Shown: positions 1-7,850 of the stretch, piece by piece
Numbering within the stretch: the stretch's first letter is position 1
How the letters are laid out: the number at the start of each line of letters is the position of its first letter
Assembly: GCF_001883705.2 (NCBI RefSeq)
Contig: NZ_MDEQ02000014.1
Span: 124,001 to 188,000 of the forward strand
Source of the DNA: Burkholderia catarinensis
GTDB taxonomy: Bacteria; Pseudomonadota; Gammaproteobacteria; Burkholderiales; Burkholderiaceae
Length of the DNA: 64,000 nucleotides
Reading direction: 5' to 3'
Made by a program: the position numbers and the translations under genes
Notes under the pieces: generated by a model
What the model saw: only the letters and a program-made list of their open reading frames with translations
Database searches by the model: none
What the model was told of the DNA's origin: nothing

Positions 1-2
1 GC

Positions 3-1703
3 GGCACGCAGCGTGCGCCGCGCCTGATCGGCGCGAAGGCCGCGCTCGACCTGATGCTGACGGGCCGCCACGCGAGCGCCGACGAAGCGCTCGCGCTGGG
101 CCTCGTCGACCGCGTCGCGCACAGCGACGACACGCTCGCCGAAGGCCTCGCGTACGCGCAGGAACTGGTATCGCTCGGCGCGCCCGTGCGCCGCACGCGC
201 GACGCGCAGGGGCTCGCCGATCGCGCGTCCGCGCAGGCCGCGATCGACGCGGCGCGCGTGGAGCTGCCGAAGAAGTCGCGCGGGCTGTTCTCGCCGGCGA
301 AGATCGTCGACGCGGTCGAGGCCGCGCTCACGCAGTCGTTCGACGCGGGAATGAAGTTCGAGCGCAGCCTGTTCCTGCAATGCATCGACAGCCCGCAGCG
401 CGCGGGCCTCGTGCATGCGTTCTTCGCGGAGCGCGAAGCGGCGAAGGCGCCCGAGGCGCGGCGCGCGAGCGCGCGGCCGGTCGAGCGGATCGGCGTGGTC
501 GGCGGCGGCACGATGGGCGCGGGCATCGCGGTCGCGGCGCTCGATGCCGGGCTGCCGGTGACGATGATCGAACGCGACGAAGCGTCGCTCGCGCGCGGCC
601 GCGCGCACGTCGAGAAGGTGTACGACGGCCTCGTCGCGAAAGGGCGGATGACGCCGGCCGCGCACTCGGCGCGGCTCGCGCGTTTCAAGGGCAGCACGTC
701 GTACGACGCGCTCGCGCAGGCCGACGTCGTGATCGAGGCCGTGTTCGAGGACATGGCGGTGAAGAAGGCCGTGTTCGCCGAGCTCGCGCGCGTCTGCAAG
801 CCGGGCGCGGTGCTCGCGACCAACACGTCGTATCTCGATATCGACGAACTGGCCGCGAGCATCGACCGGCCGGCCGACGTGATCGGCCTGCATTTCTTCT
901 CGCCGGCCAATGTGATGAAGCTGCTCGAGATCGTCGTGCCGGCGCGCGTGAGCGCGGACGTCGTCGCGACCGCGTTCGCGCTCGCAAAGCAGCTGAAGAA
1001 GACGCCGGTGCGCGCCGGCGTGTGCGACGGCTTCATCGGCAACCGGATCCTGGCGGTCTACCGCACGGCGGCGGACACCCTGATGGAGGACGGCGCGTCG
1101 CCGTACCAGATCGATCGCGCGGTGCGCGAATTCGGCTTCCCGATGGGGCCGTTCCAGGTCGTCGACCTCGCGGGCGGCGACATCGGCTGGGCGACCCGCA
1201 AGCGCCGCGCGGCGACGCGCGACCCGCGCGCGCGCTACGTGGAGATTTCCGACCGGCTGTGCGAGCGCGGCTGGTTCGGGCAGAAGACGTCGCGCGGCTA
1301 CTACCTGTATCCGGACGGCGCGCGCGTCGGCACGCCGGACCCGGAAGTCGATGCGATCGTCGCGGCGGAACGCGCGAAGAAGGGCGTCACGCCGCGCACG
1401 TTCACCGACGACGAGATCCTGCGCCGCTACCTCGCCGCGATGATCAACGAAGGCGCGAACGTCGTGCACGAGAAAATCGCGCTGCGCCCGCTCGATGTCG
1501 ACGCGGTGTTCCTGTACGGCTACGGCTTCCCGCGCTATCGCGGCGGCCCGATGCACTACGCGGACACGGTCGGCCTCGCGAACGTGCTCGCCGATATCCG
1601 AGCGTTCGCGAAGGAGGATCCGCTGTTCTGGAAACCTTCGCCGCTGCTCGTCGAACTCGTCGCGCGGGGCGCGGATTTCGCGAGCCTGAACCGCATCGAC
1701 TGA
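3..1703 (+). CDS. Bifunctional enoyl-CoA hydratase / 3-hydroxyacyl-CoA dehydrogenase, 5'-truncated
   Basis: The reading frame is open from the window edge, so the true start lies upstream. The first ~110 codons are the end of a crotonase (enoyl-CoA hydratase) domain, including the GTQRAPRLIG and MLTGRHASADEALALGLVD stretches. Then follow a Rossmann NAD-binding segment with GGGTMGAGIA (about nt 500-530), the dehydrogenase motif HFFSPANVMKLLEIV (catalytic His codon at 891) and a C-terminal HAD domain with CDGFIGNRIL and FGFPMGPFQVVDL. FadB/FadJ-type proteins hydrate 2-enoyl-CoA and oxidise the resulting 3-hydroxyacyl-CoA with NAD+. The next gene, 42 bp away, is an acyl-CoA dehydrogenase, consistent with a beta-oxidation operon. 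The acyl chain substrate cannot be read from the sequence. Confidence 0.93.
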   Translation, partial: GTQRAPRLIGAKAALDLMLTGRHASADEALALGLVDRVAHSDDTLAEGLAYAQELVSLGAPVRRTRDAQGLADRASAQAAIDAARVELPKKSRGLFSPAKIVDAVEAALTQSFDAGMKFERSLFLQCIDSPQRAGLVHAFFAEREAAKAPEARRASARPVERIGVVGGGTMGAGIAVAALDAGLPVTMIERDEASLARGRAHVEKVYDGLVAKGRMTPAAHSARLARFKGSTSYDALAQADVVIEAVFEDMAVKKAVFAELARVCKPGAVLATNTSYLDIDELAASIDRPADVIGLHFFSPANVMKLLEIVVPARVSADVVATAFALAKQLKKTPVRAGVCDGFIGNRILAVYRTAADTLMEDGASPYQIDRAVREFGFPMGPFQVVDLAGGDIGWATRKRRAATRDPRARYVEISDRLCERGWFGQKTSRGYYLYPDGARVGTPDPEVDAIVAAERAKKGVTPRTFTDDEILRRYLAAMINEGANVVHEKIALRPLDVDAVFLYGYGFPRYRGGPMHYADTVGLANVLADIRAFAKEDPLFWKPSPLLVELVARGADFASLNRID

Positions 1704-1745
1704 ACCGCATCGACCGAACTTCACCGCATTCGCAACGGACCGCAG

Positions 1746-2954
1746 ATGGACCTCAATTTCACTCCCGAAGAGGAAGCCTTCCGCACGGAAGTGCAGCGCT
1801 TCCTGCAAGCCGAACTGCCCGGGCGCATCGCGCGCAAGGTGAAGGGCGGCCTGCACCTCACGCGCGACGACATGCGCGAATGGCACGCGATCCTGAACGC
1901 GCGCGGCTGGCTCGCGAGCCACTGGCCGCGCGAATACGGCGGCCCCGGCTGGAGCGTCGCGCAGAAGTTCCTGTTCGACAACGAATGCGCGCTTGCGGGT
2001 GCGCCGCGCATCGTGCCGTTCGGCGTGAACATGCTCGGCCCCGTGCTGATCAAGTACGGCGACGAAGCGCAGAAGCGCTACTGGCTGCCGCGCATTCTCG
2101 ACGGCACCGACTGGTGGTGCCAGGGTTACTCGGAGCCGGGCGCCGGGTCCGATCTCGCGGCGGTGAAGACGAGTGCGGTGCGCGGGCTCGACGCGCAGGG
2201 CGAGCACTACATCGTGAACGGCCAGAAGACGTGGACCACGCTCGGCCATTACGCGAACATGATCTTCTGTCTCGTGCGCACCGCGACCGACGTGCGCAAG
2301 CAGGAAGGCATCAGCTTCCTGCTGATCGACATGAATACGCCGGGCGTCGAGGTCCGCCCGATCATCACGCTCGACGGCGAGCACGAGGTGAACGAGGTGT
2401 TCTTCACCGACGTGCGCGTGCCGGCGGAAAACCTCGTCGGCGAAGAGAACCGCGGCTGGACCTACGCGAAATTCCTGCTCACGTACGAGCGCACCAACAT
2501 CGCCGGGATCGGCTTTTCGACGGCCGCGCTCGACCGGCTGCGCGCGGTCGCCGCGAAGGTCACGAAGAATGGCAGGCCGCTCGCGGACGATCCGTTCTTC
2601 GCGGCGCGTGTCGCGCGCGTCGAGATCGAGCTCGAGAACATGCGCACGACCAACCTGCGCGTGCTGGCCGCGGTCGCGGGCGGCGGCGCGCCGGGCGCGG
2701 AAAGCTCGATGCTGAAGATCCGCGGCACGCAGATCCGCCAGGAGATCGCGTCGCTGATGCGGCGGGCGATGGGGCCGTACGCGCAGCCGTTCGTCGACGA
2801 AGCGCTCGATGCGGACTACGACGGCGAACCGGTCGGCCCGGACGAAGCCGCGAGCGCCGCGCAGCAGTACTTCAACAACCGGAAGCTGTCGATCTTCGGC
2901 GGCTCGAACGAGATCCAGAAGAACATCATCGCGAAGATGATGCTCGGGCTGTAA
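1746..2954 (+). CDS. Acyl-CoA dehydrogenase (large, catalytic-type partner)
   Basis: This 402-residue protein has the three-part acyl-CoA dehydrogenase fold: helical N-terminus, central beta domain with YSEPGAGSDLAAVKTSA and NGQKTWTT (FAD/acyl contacts), and a helical C-terminus ending FGGSNEIQKNIIAKMMLGL. At the position where medium-chain enzymes carry the catalytic Glu (YEGT) there is Gly385. A Glu is present instead at 248 (TYERTNIAG), the site used by isovaleryl- and long-chain-type enzymes, so activity is likely retained. It would introduce a 2,3-double bond into an acyl-CoA and pass electrons to ETF. It lies 14 bp before a second, unlike acyl-CoA dehydrogenase, and the pair may form a heteromer. 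Confidence 0.9.
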   Translation: MDLNFTPEEEAFRTEVQRFLQAELPGRIARKVKGGLHLTRDDMREWHAILNARGWLASHWPREYGGPGWSVAQKFLFDNECALAGAPRIVPFGVNMLGPVLIKYGDEAQKRYWLPRILDGTDWWCQGYSEPGAGSDLAAVKTSAVRGLDAQGEHYIVNGQKTWTTLGHYANMIFCLVRTATDVRKQEGISFLLIDMNTPGVEVRPIITLDGEHEVNEVFFTDVRVPAENLVGEENRGWTYAKFLLTYERTNIAGIGFSTAALDRLRAVAAKVTKNGRPLADDPFFAARVARVEIELENMRTTNLRVLAAVAGGGAPGAESSMLKIRGTQIRQEIASLMRRAMGPYAQPFVDEALDADYDGEPVGPDEAASAAQQYFNNRKLSIFGGSNEIQKNIIAKMMLGL

Positions 2955-2968
2955 CGAGGGACGCGACG

Positions 2969-4105
2969 ATGGATTTCCAGCACACAGAAGACCGCCGGAT
3001 GCTGGCGGACACGTTGAACCGCTTCATCGCCGAACAGTACGCGTTCCCGGTGCGCGATCGCATCGCGCAGTCGGCCGAAGGCTTCGATCGCGCGATGTGG
3101 CAGCGCTTTGCCGAACTCGGCACGGTCGGCGCGCTGTTTCCCGAAACCGACGGCGGCTTCGGCGGCGCGGGATTCGACATCGCGGTGGTGTTCGAATGCC
3201 TCGGGCGCGGGCTCGTCGTCGAGCCGTTCCTCGGCGCGCTGCTCGCGGGCCGCGCGCTGTCGCTCGCCGGCGGCGATGCGCATCGCGACAGGCTCGCCGC
3301 GCTGATCGACGGCAGCGCGAGCGCCGCGTTCGCACACGACGAGCCGGGCTCGCACTACGAACTGACGACCGTGCGCACGCGCGCCGAACGCTCGGGCGAC
3401 GGCTGGGTGCTGACGGGCGAGAAGGGCGTCGTCGACCAGGCCGCGCAGGCGGCGTTCTTCGTCGTCAGCGCGCGCGTGTCCGGCCACGACGACGATGCGG
3501 CCGGCATCGGCCTGTTCGTCGTGCCGGCCGATGCGCCCGGCGTGTCGCTGCGCGACTACCCGAAGATCGACGGCGGCCGCGCGGCCGAAGTGCGCTTCGA
3601 TCGCGTCGCGCTGCCGGCCGACGCCGCGCTCGGCGATCACGACGGCGAAGCGGGCGCGGCGCTGCTCGAACGCGTGCTCGGCTACGGGCTGCTCGCGCTG
3701 TCGGCGGAAGCGCTCGGCGCGATGGACGTCGCGAAGGAGCACACGCTCGAGTATCTGCGCACGCGCAAGCAGTTCGGTTTGCCGATCGGCAGCTTCCAGG
3801 CGCTGCAGCACCGGATGGCCGACCTGTTGCTCGAAGTCGAGCAGGCGCGCTCGGCCGTGATCAACGCGGCCGCGCAGCTCGATGCGCCGCGCGCGGCGCG
3901 CGAACGCGCGCTCGCGGCGGCGAAGGCCAGCATCGGCCGGATCGGCACGCTCGTCGCCGAGGAGAGCATCCAGTTGCACGGCGGGATCGGGATGACGTGG
4001 GAGCTGCCGCTGTCGCACTACGCGAAGCGCCTCGTGATGATCGATCACCAGCTCGGCGATGAGGATCACCATCTCGCGCGCTATATCGCGCTGTCGAAAC
4101 AGTAA
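2969..4105 (+). CDS. Acyl-CoA dehydrogenase-like protein (second, partner-type)
   Basis: This 378-residue protein belongs to the acyl-CoA dehydrogenase superfamily: N-terminal ETDGGFGGAGFDIAVVFE, middle LTGEKGVVDQA, C-terminal TRKQFGLPIGSFQALQHRMADL and EESIQLHGGIGMTWELPLSHYAKRL. It has no Glu at either usual catalytic position (the helix reads GLLALSAEALGAMDVA; the C-terminal position reads HGGIGMTWE). It could be the non-catalytic subunit of an alpha2-beta2 dehydrogenase such as those known from actinobacterial steroid degradation; that is an inference. The ATG at 2969 follows the upstream stop by 14 bp with GAGGGACG ahead of it. The long open frame upstream of this ATG is an out-of-frame shadow of neighbouring genes. 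Confidence 0.85.
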   Translation: MDFQHTEDRRMLADTLNRFIAEQYAFPVRDRIAQSAEGFDRAMWQRFAELGTVGALFPETDGGFGGAGFDIAVVFECLGRGLVVEPFLGALLAGRALSLAGGDAHRDRLAALIDGSASAAFAHDEPGSHYELTTVRTRAERSGDGWVLTGEKGVVDQAAQAAFFVVSARVSGHDDDAAGIGLFVVPADAPGVSLRDYPKIDGGRAAEVRFDRVALPADAALGDHDGEAGAALLERVLGYGLLALSAEALGAMDVAKEHTLEYLRTRKQFGLPIGSFQALQHRMADLLLEVEQARSAVINAAAQLDAPRAARERALAAAKASIGRIGTLVAEESIQLHGGIGMTWELPLSHYAKRLVMIDHQLGDEDHHLARYIALSKQ

Positions 4106-4134
4106 AAACGAAAACGCGAATGGAGGAGACAAGG

Positions 4135-5340
4135 ATGACGAACGAACCGCGCGCGTTGCCGCTGGCCGGCGTGAAGGTGCTCGATTTCTCGCGCGTGCTC
4201 GCGGGCCCGTGGTGCGCGATGGTGCTCGCCGATTTCGGCGCGGAAGTGATCAAGGTCGAACATCCGGCGCGCGGTGACGACACGCGCGACTGGGGGCTGC
4301 GGATCGGCGCGACCGAGACCACGTATTTCAACAGCGTGAACCGCAGCAAGCGGTCGATCTGCATCGACCTGCAGACGGAAGCCGGGCAGCGCATCGCGCG
4401 CGAGCTGGCTACGCAGGCCGATGTGGTGATCCACAACTTCAAGTTCGGCGGCGCGGAAAAGCTCGGGCTCGGCTACGACGCACTGGCCGAACTGAATCCG
4501 CGCCTCGTTCACTGCGCGATTTCCGGCTACGACCGTTCGGGCGCCGAGGCTGCCCGGCCCGGCTACGATCTCGTCGTGCAGGGCGAGGCCGGGCTGATGG
4601 CGTTGAACGGCGAGGCCGGCCAGCCGCCGCTGAAGTTCGGCGTCGCGGCGGTCGACCTGTTCACCGGCATGTATTCCGCGCAGGCGATCCTCGCCGCGCT
4701 AGTCGAACGCCATGCGACGGGGCGCGGGCGGTGCATCGAGATGGCGCTGTTCGACTGCGGGCTGATGATCACCGCGTACTACGGGCTCGACGCGCTGCTG
4801 ATGGGGGAGGACCCGCCGCGCTACGGCAACGCGCATCCGTCGATCGTGCCGTACGGCGTGTTCGACGCGGCGGATGGCCCGCTCGTGATCACGGTCGGCA
4901 ACAACACGCAGTTCGCGCGCTTTTGCGACGCGATCGAGCGGCCCGACCTCGCGACCGACGCGCGCTACAAGACCAACCTCGGTCGTTCGGAAAACCGTGC
5001 CGATCTGCTGCCCGAGATTCGCGGCGAACTCGCGCGCCGGTCGCGCGCGACGCTGCTCGCGGCGCTCGCCGAGGCGGGCATTCCATGCGGCGAAGTGCTC
5101 GGGCTGCACGAAGCGCTGACGTCGGAGCGCGCGACCCGCGCGGGGCTCGTCACGCGGCAGCCGCATCCGGTCGCGGGCGCCGTCGACGTGCTCGCGCCGC
5201 CGTATCGGTTCGACGGCGCGCGGCTGCCGGTGCGCGGTGCGCCGCCGGTGCTGGGCGCGGATACGGATGCGGTGCTCGGGGGCTGGCTCGGGATGTCGGC
5301 CGACGAGGTTGCGCGGCTGCGTGCGGATCGCATCGTGTAA
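4135..5340 (+). CDS. CaiB/BaiF family (class III) CoA-transferase
   Basis: This 401-residue protein has the family hallmarks: LAGPWCAMVLADFGAEVIKVEHP at the N-terminus, NRSKRSICIDLQ, and PGYDLVVQGEAG containing the expected catalytic Asp that forms the acyl anhydride. It would move CoA between an acyl-CoA and a free acid, probably activating or releasing the acid degraded by the upstream dehydrogenases. ATG 4135 is chosen because GGAGGA (4122-4127) sits 7 nt before it. The ATG at 4120 overlaps that site and has none of its own. It ends the operon and is followed by a run of eight T's. Confidence 0.92.
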   Translation: MTNEPRALPLAGVKVLDFSRVLAGPWCAMVLADFGAEVIKVEHPARGDDTRDWGLRIGATETTYFNSVNRSKRSICIDLQTEAGQRIARELATQADVVIHNFKFGGAEKLGLGYDALAELNPRLVHCAISGYDRSGAEAARPGYDLVVQGEAGLMALNGEAGQPPLKFGVAAVDLFTGMYSAQAILAALVERHATGRGRCIEMALFDCGLMITAYYGLDALLMGEDPPRYGNAHPSIVPYGVFDAADGPLVITVGNNTQFARFCDAIERPDLATDARYKTNLGRSENRADLLPEIRGELARRSRATLLAALAEAGIPCGEVLGLHEALTSERATRAGLVTRQPHPVAGAVDVLAPPYRFDGARLPVRGAPPVLGADTDAVLGGWLGMSADEVARLRADRIV

Positions 5341-5352
5341 CGCGTTTTTTTT
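5322..5352 (+). terminator. Possible weak terminator after the CoA-transferase gene
   Basis: A small TGCG-GAT-CGCA stem overlaps the end of the gene, and eight T's (5345-5352) follow the stop codon. The T-run is clear but the stem is short, so termination here is a guess. Confidence 0.3.
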
Positions 5353-5441
5353 CGCCGCGGCGCGGGCGGAGCAGTCGACGCGCCGGCCATCCACAAGACA
5401 ACCCTCGCGCAACGACGAGGTGACTTGCCCTGCGGGGACTG

Positions 5442-5470
5442 GAGTAAGCGCTAAAGCGCCAACTCTGGTC
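5442..5470 (+). promoter_or_regulatory. Leader hairpin element, copy 1
   Basis: The copy can fold as GAGT / ACTC outer stem, internal mismatches, and GCGC-TAAA-GCGC inner stem, followed by TGGTC. It is near-identical to copies at 5491 and 7744. This copy is not next to a Shine-Dalgarno sequence but lies 49 bp upstream of copy 2. Its 3' half (ACTC-T-GGTC, 5462-5470) can also pair with GACC-C-GAGT at 5486-5494, which includes the start of copy 2. Confidence 0.6.
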
Positions 5471-5490
5471 GACCGCGAAGCATGGGACCC

Positions 5491-5530
5491 GAGTAAGCGC
5501 TGAAGCGCTAACTCTGGTCCACAGGAGACA
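5491..5530 (+). promoter_or_regulatory. Leader hairpin element, copy 2, fused to the SD of the DUF485 gene
   Basis: GAGT-A-AGCGC-TGAA-GCGCT-A-ACTC forms the best of the three hairpins (5491-5514). It is followed by TGGTCCACAGGAGACA, whose AGGAG is the ribosome-binding site for the ATG at 5533. The dctA leader carries the same block (7744-7782) with hairpin, GGTC and ACAGGAGACA in identical order and spacing. This suggests a post-transcriptional control element; the effector is unknown. Confidence 0.65.
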
Positions 5531-5532
5531 CC

Positions 5533-5838
5533 ATGGAGCTTTCCGTCATCGAATCGGTCACGGCATGCCGTGACTACCAGCAACTCGTGCGCGCGCGGCG
5601 CCGCTTCAGCTTCACGCTGACGGCGCTGATGATCGCCACTTATTACGGCTTCATCCTGCTCGTCGCGCTCGCACCGCACGTGCTTGCGGCGCCGCTGTAC
5701 CGCGGCGCGACGACGACGGTCGGGATCGCCGCGGGCGTCGCGATCATCCTGGTCGCGATCGGCCTGACCGCGTGCTACGTGCTGCGCGCGAACCGCGTGT
5801 TCGACCGCCGCGTCGACGCGATCCTGCAGCGCGCTTGA
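5533..5838 (+). CDS. DUF485 family inner-membrane protein
   Basis: This 101-residue protein has two predicted membrane helices (about residues 30-55 and 62-85) between charged ends (QLVRARRRFSFTLTALM; RANRVFDRRVDAIL). DUF485 proteins are almost always encoded just before actP-type symporters and are presumed small partner subunits. Here the gene ends 11 bp before actP, whose SD lies in the gap. Translation starts 6 nt after AGGAG at the end of hairpin copy 2. Confidence 0.9.
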   Translation: MELSVIESVTACRDYQQLVRARRRFSFTLTALMIATYYGFILLVALAPHVLAAPLYRGATTTVGIAAGVAIILVAIGLTACYVLRANRVFDRRVDAILQRA

Positions 5839-5849
5839 CGGAGGCCGAC

Positions 5850-7535
5850 ATGCGACGTACCTCGATCGCGCTCGGCGCGCTTGCCGTTCTCGTTTCTTCC
5901 GCCGCGCAGGCGGTATCCGTAGCGGGCCCGATGCCCGACAAGGTCGAACTGAACCCGGTCGCGATCGGGATGTTCTTCGCGTTCGTGTTCGCGACGCTCG
6001 CGCTCACGCGCTGGGCCGCGCGCCGCACGCGCTCGACCCGCGACTTCTACACGGCCGGCGGCGGCATCACGGGCCTGCAGAACGGGCTCGCGATCGCGGG
6101 CGACTACATGTCGGCCGCGTCGTTCCTCGGGCTGTCCGGCATGGTGTTCATGTTCGGCTTCGACGGGCTCATCTACTCGATCGGCTTTCTCGTCGGCTGG
6201 CCGTTCGTGATGTTCCTGATCGCCGAGCCGCTGCGCAACCTCGGCAAGTTCACGTTCGTCGACGTCGTCGCGTACCGCTTCGCGCAGCGACCGATCCGGC
6301 TGCTGACGTCCGCGAACGCGCTGACGATCGTCGTGCTGTACCTCGTCGTGCAGATGGTCGGCGCGGGCAAGCTGATCCAGCTTCTGTTCGGGCTGTCGTA
6401 CGGCACGGCCGAGCTGATCGTCGGCGTGCTGATGGTCGTCTACGTGTTCTTCGGCGGGATGACCGCGACCACCTGGGTGCAGGTGATCAAGGCCGTGCTG
6501 CTGCTGTGCGGCGCGACGCTGCTGGTCCTGCTCGCGCTCGGCGAATTCGGCTTCAGCATCGACGAGATGTTCCGCCGCGCGGTGGCCGTGCATCCGGGCG
6601 CGCTCGGCATCATGGGGCCGGGCAAGCTGATCCGCGATCCGGCCAACGCGCTGTCGCTCGGCATCGCGCTGATGTTCGGCACGGCCGGCTTCCCGCACAT
6701 CCTGATGCGCTTCTTCACGGTGCCGAACGCGAAGGAGGCGCGCAAGTCGGTGCTCTACGCGACCGGCTTCATCGGCTACTTCTACCTGCTGACCTTCGTG
6801 ATCGGCTTCTCGGCGATCGTGCTGCTCGCGCAGCATCCGGAGTTCTTCAAGCTCGGCGCGGACGGCTCGTTCAACCTGACGCACGACCTGCTCGGCGGTT
6901 CGAACATGGTCGCGGTGAAACTCGCGCAGGCGGTCGGCGGGAACTGGTTCTACGGGTTCATCGCGGCCGTCACGTTCGCGACGATCCTCGCGGTGGTCGC
7001 GGGCCTGACGCTCGCCGGCGCGACCACGATCTCGCACGACCTGTATGCGCAGATGTGGGCGCGCGGCAAGCCCGACGAGCGGCTGGAAATGCGCATCTCG
7101 CGCGCGGCGACGATCGGGTTGTCGGGAATCGCGATCGCGCTGTCGATCCTGTTCGAGCACGTGAACGTCGCGTTCATGGTCGGCCTCGTCGCGGCGGTGG
7201 CCGCGAGCGCGAATTTCCCGGTGCTCGCGATGTCGATCTTCTGGCGCGGGATGACGACGCGCGGCGCGGTACTCGGCGGCGGCCTCGGGCTCGCGTCGGC
7301 GGTGGCGCTCACGGTGCTGTCGAAGTCGGTGTGGGTCGACGTGCTGCACCACGCGCAAGCGCCGGTGTTCCTCGACAACCCGGCGCTCGTGTCGGTGCCG
7401 CTCGCGTTCATCGGGATCGTCGTCGGCTCGCTCGCGGATCGCGGCGAGCGTGCGCGGCGCGAGCGCGACGCGTTCGCGCAGCAGGAGTTCTACGCGCAGA
7501 CGGGCGTGCTGGCCAGCCGTGCCGTGCAGCACTGA
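5850..7535 (+). CDS. actP: Cation/acetate symporter, sodium:solute symporter family
   Basis: This 561-residue integral membrane protein starts with a signal-like segment (RRTSIALGALAVLVSSAAQA) followed by about 13 hydrophobic helices. Family features include TRDFYTAGGGITGLQNGLAIAGDYMSAASFLG and GLTLAGATTISHDLYAQMW. ActP proteins import acetate and other short monocarboxylates with a cation. ATG 5850 has GGAGG 5 nt upstream; an in-frame Met further upstream lies inside DUF485. The gene forms a two-gene operon with DUF485 and ends before a strong hairpin at 7556. Confidence 0.92.
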   Translation: MRRTSIALGALAVLVSSAAQAVSVAGPMPDKVELNPVAIGMFFAFVFATLALTRWAARRTRSTRDFYTAGGGITGLQNGLAIAGDYMSAASFLGLSGMVFMFGFDGLIYSIGFLVGWPFVMFLIAEPLRNLGKFTFVDVVAYRFAQRPIRLLTSANALTIVVLYLVVQMVGAGKLIQLLFGLSYGTAELIVGVLMVVYVFFGGMTATTWVQVIKAVLLLCGATLLVLLALGEFGFSIDEMFRRAVAVHPGALGIMGPGKLIRDPANALSLGIALMFGTAGFPHILMRFFTVPNAKEARKSVLYATGFIGYFYLLTFVIGFSAIVLLAQHPEFFKLGADGSFNLTHDLLGGSNMVAVKLAQAVGGNWFYGFIAAVTFATILAVVAGLTLAGATTISHDLYAQMWARGKPDERLEMRISRAATIGLSGIAIALSILFEHVNVAFMVGLVAAVAASANFPVLAMSIFWRGMTTRGAVLGGGLGLASAVALTVLSKSVWVDVLHHAQAPVFLDNPALVSVPLAFIGIVVGSLADRGERARRERDAFAQQEFYAQTGVLASRAVQH

Positions 7536-7555
7536 TTCGTCGGATGAATGCGCGT

Positions 7556-7584
7556 ATCCGTCCGGATCGCCGGACGGATATTTT
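7556..7584 (+). terminator. Terminator after actP
   Basis: ATCCGTCCGG (7556-7565), a 4-nt loop and CCGGACGGAT (7570-7579) form a perfect 10-bp stem, followed by ATTTT. This fits an intrinsic terminator for the DUF485-actP operon. Because it is also palindromic DNA about 120-140 bp upstream of the dctA start of transcription, an additional operator role is possible. Confidence 0.65.
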
Positions 7585-7586
7585 CC

Positions 7587-7610
7587 GGAAATCCGGAATC
7601 CCGGATTTCC
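7587..7610. promoter_or_regulatory. Palindrome upstream of dctA, possible DctD enhancer site
   Basis: GGAAATCCGG (7587-7596), AATC and CCGGATTTCC (7601-7610) form a perfect 10-bp inverted repeat. Its centre is about 98 bp upstream of the start predicted from the -24/-12 promoter, a normal distance for a sigma-54 activator site. No T-run follows, which argues against a terminator. Assignment to DctD is inference from the adjacent dctBD genes. Confidence 0.45.
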
Positions 7611-7669
7611 TTGCCTGCCGCATTATGAGAAATACAATAAAAACAACGGCTTGATGGGTTCCCGCAACC

Positions 7670-7685
7670 TGGCATCGACCTTGCG
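7670..7685 (+). promoter_or_regulatory. Sigma-54 (-24/-12) promoter of dctA
   Basis: TGGCAT-N5-TTGCG keeps the invariant GG (7671-7672) and GC (7683-7684) exactly 12 bp apart; it differs from TGGCAC-N5-TTGCW at two less-conserved bases. Transcription would start near 7696, giving a leader of about 240 nt. DctD, encoded downstream, is a sigma-54-dependent activator, which supports the assignment. Confidence 0.75.
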
Positions 7686-7743
7686 ATATAAAGCGCATGG
7701 CCGTCCTTCGGCCTGACTATTAAACCAAGCGTTGCATGGATCA

Positions 7744-7782
7744 GAGTAAGCGCTAAAGCGCCCACTCCGGTCTACAGGAGAC
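7744..7782 (+). promoter_or_regulatory. Leader hairpin element, copy 3, in the dctA leader
   Basis: GAGT / ACTC and GCGC-TAAA-GCGC form the hairpin (7744-7767), followed by CGGTCTACAGGAGACA. Its AGGAG serves the ATG at 7788 of a short leader ORF, not dctA itself. The arrangement matches copy 2 before DUF485-actP. Confidence 0.65.
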
Positions 7783-7787
7783 AATCG

Positions 7788-7823
7788 ATGACCAATGCCT
7801 TCCTCCCCCTCCGGATGTCTTGA
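7788..7823 (+). CDS. Putative 11-codon leader peptide upstream of dctA
   Basis: ATG 7788 follows AGGAG (hairpin copy 3) by a normal distance and opens a short frame, MTNAFLPLRMS, ending at TGA 7821-7823. It lies in the dctA leader, out of frame with dctA's native start (GTG 7936) and 112 nt upstream of it. It may be a regulatory upstream ORF or an accident of the shared SD block. No homologue is known to me. Its Leu, Pro and Arg content shows no obvious attenuation bias. Confidence 0.35.
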   Translation: MTNAFLPLRMS

Positions 7824-7850
7824 GGCATCGCTTGTTGCGGCACGGCAGCC

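Noticed and set aside
380..2968. A very long plus-strand frame running into the second acyl-CoA dehydrogenase
   Set aside because: The Arg/Ala/Gly-rich translation before codon 2969 is the shifted frame of the hydroxyacyl-CoA dehydrogenase and first acyl-CoA dehydrogenase genes, a usual artefact of GC-rich DNA.
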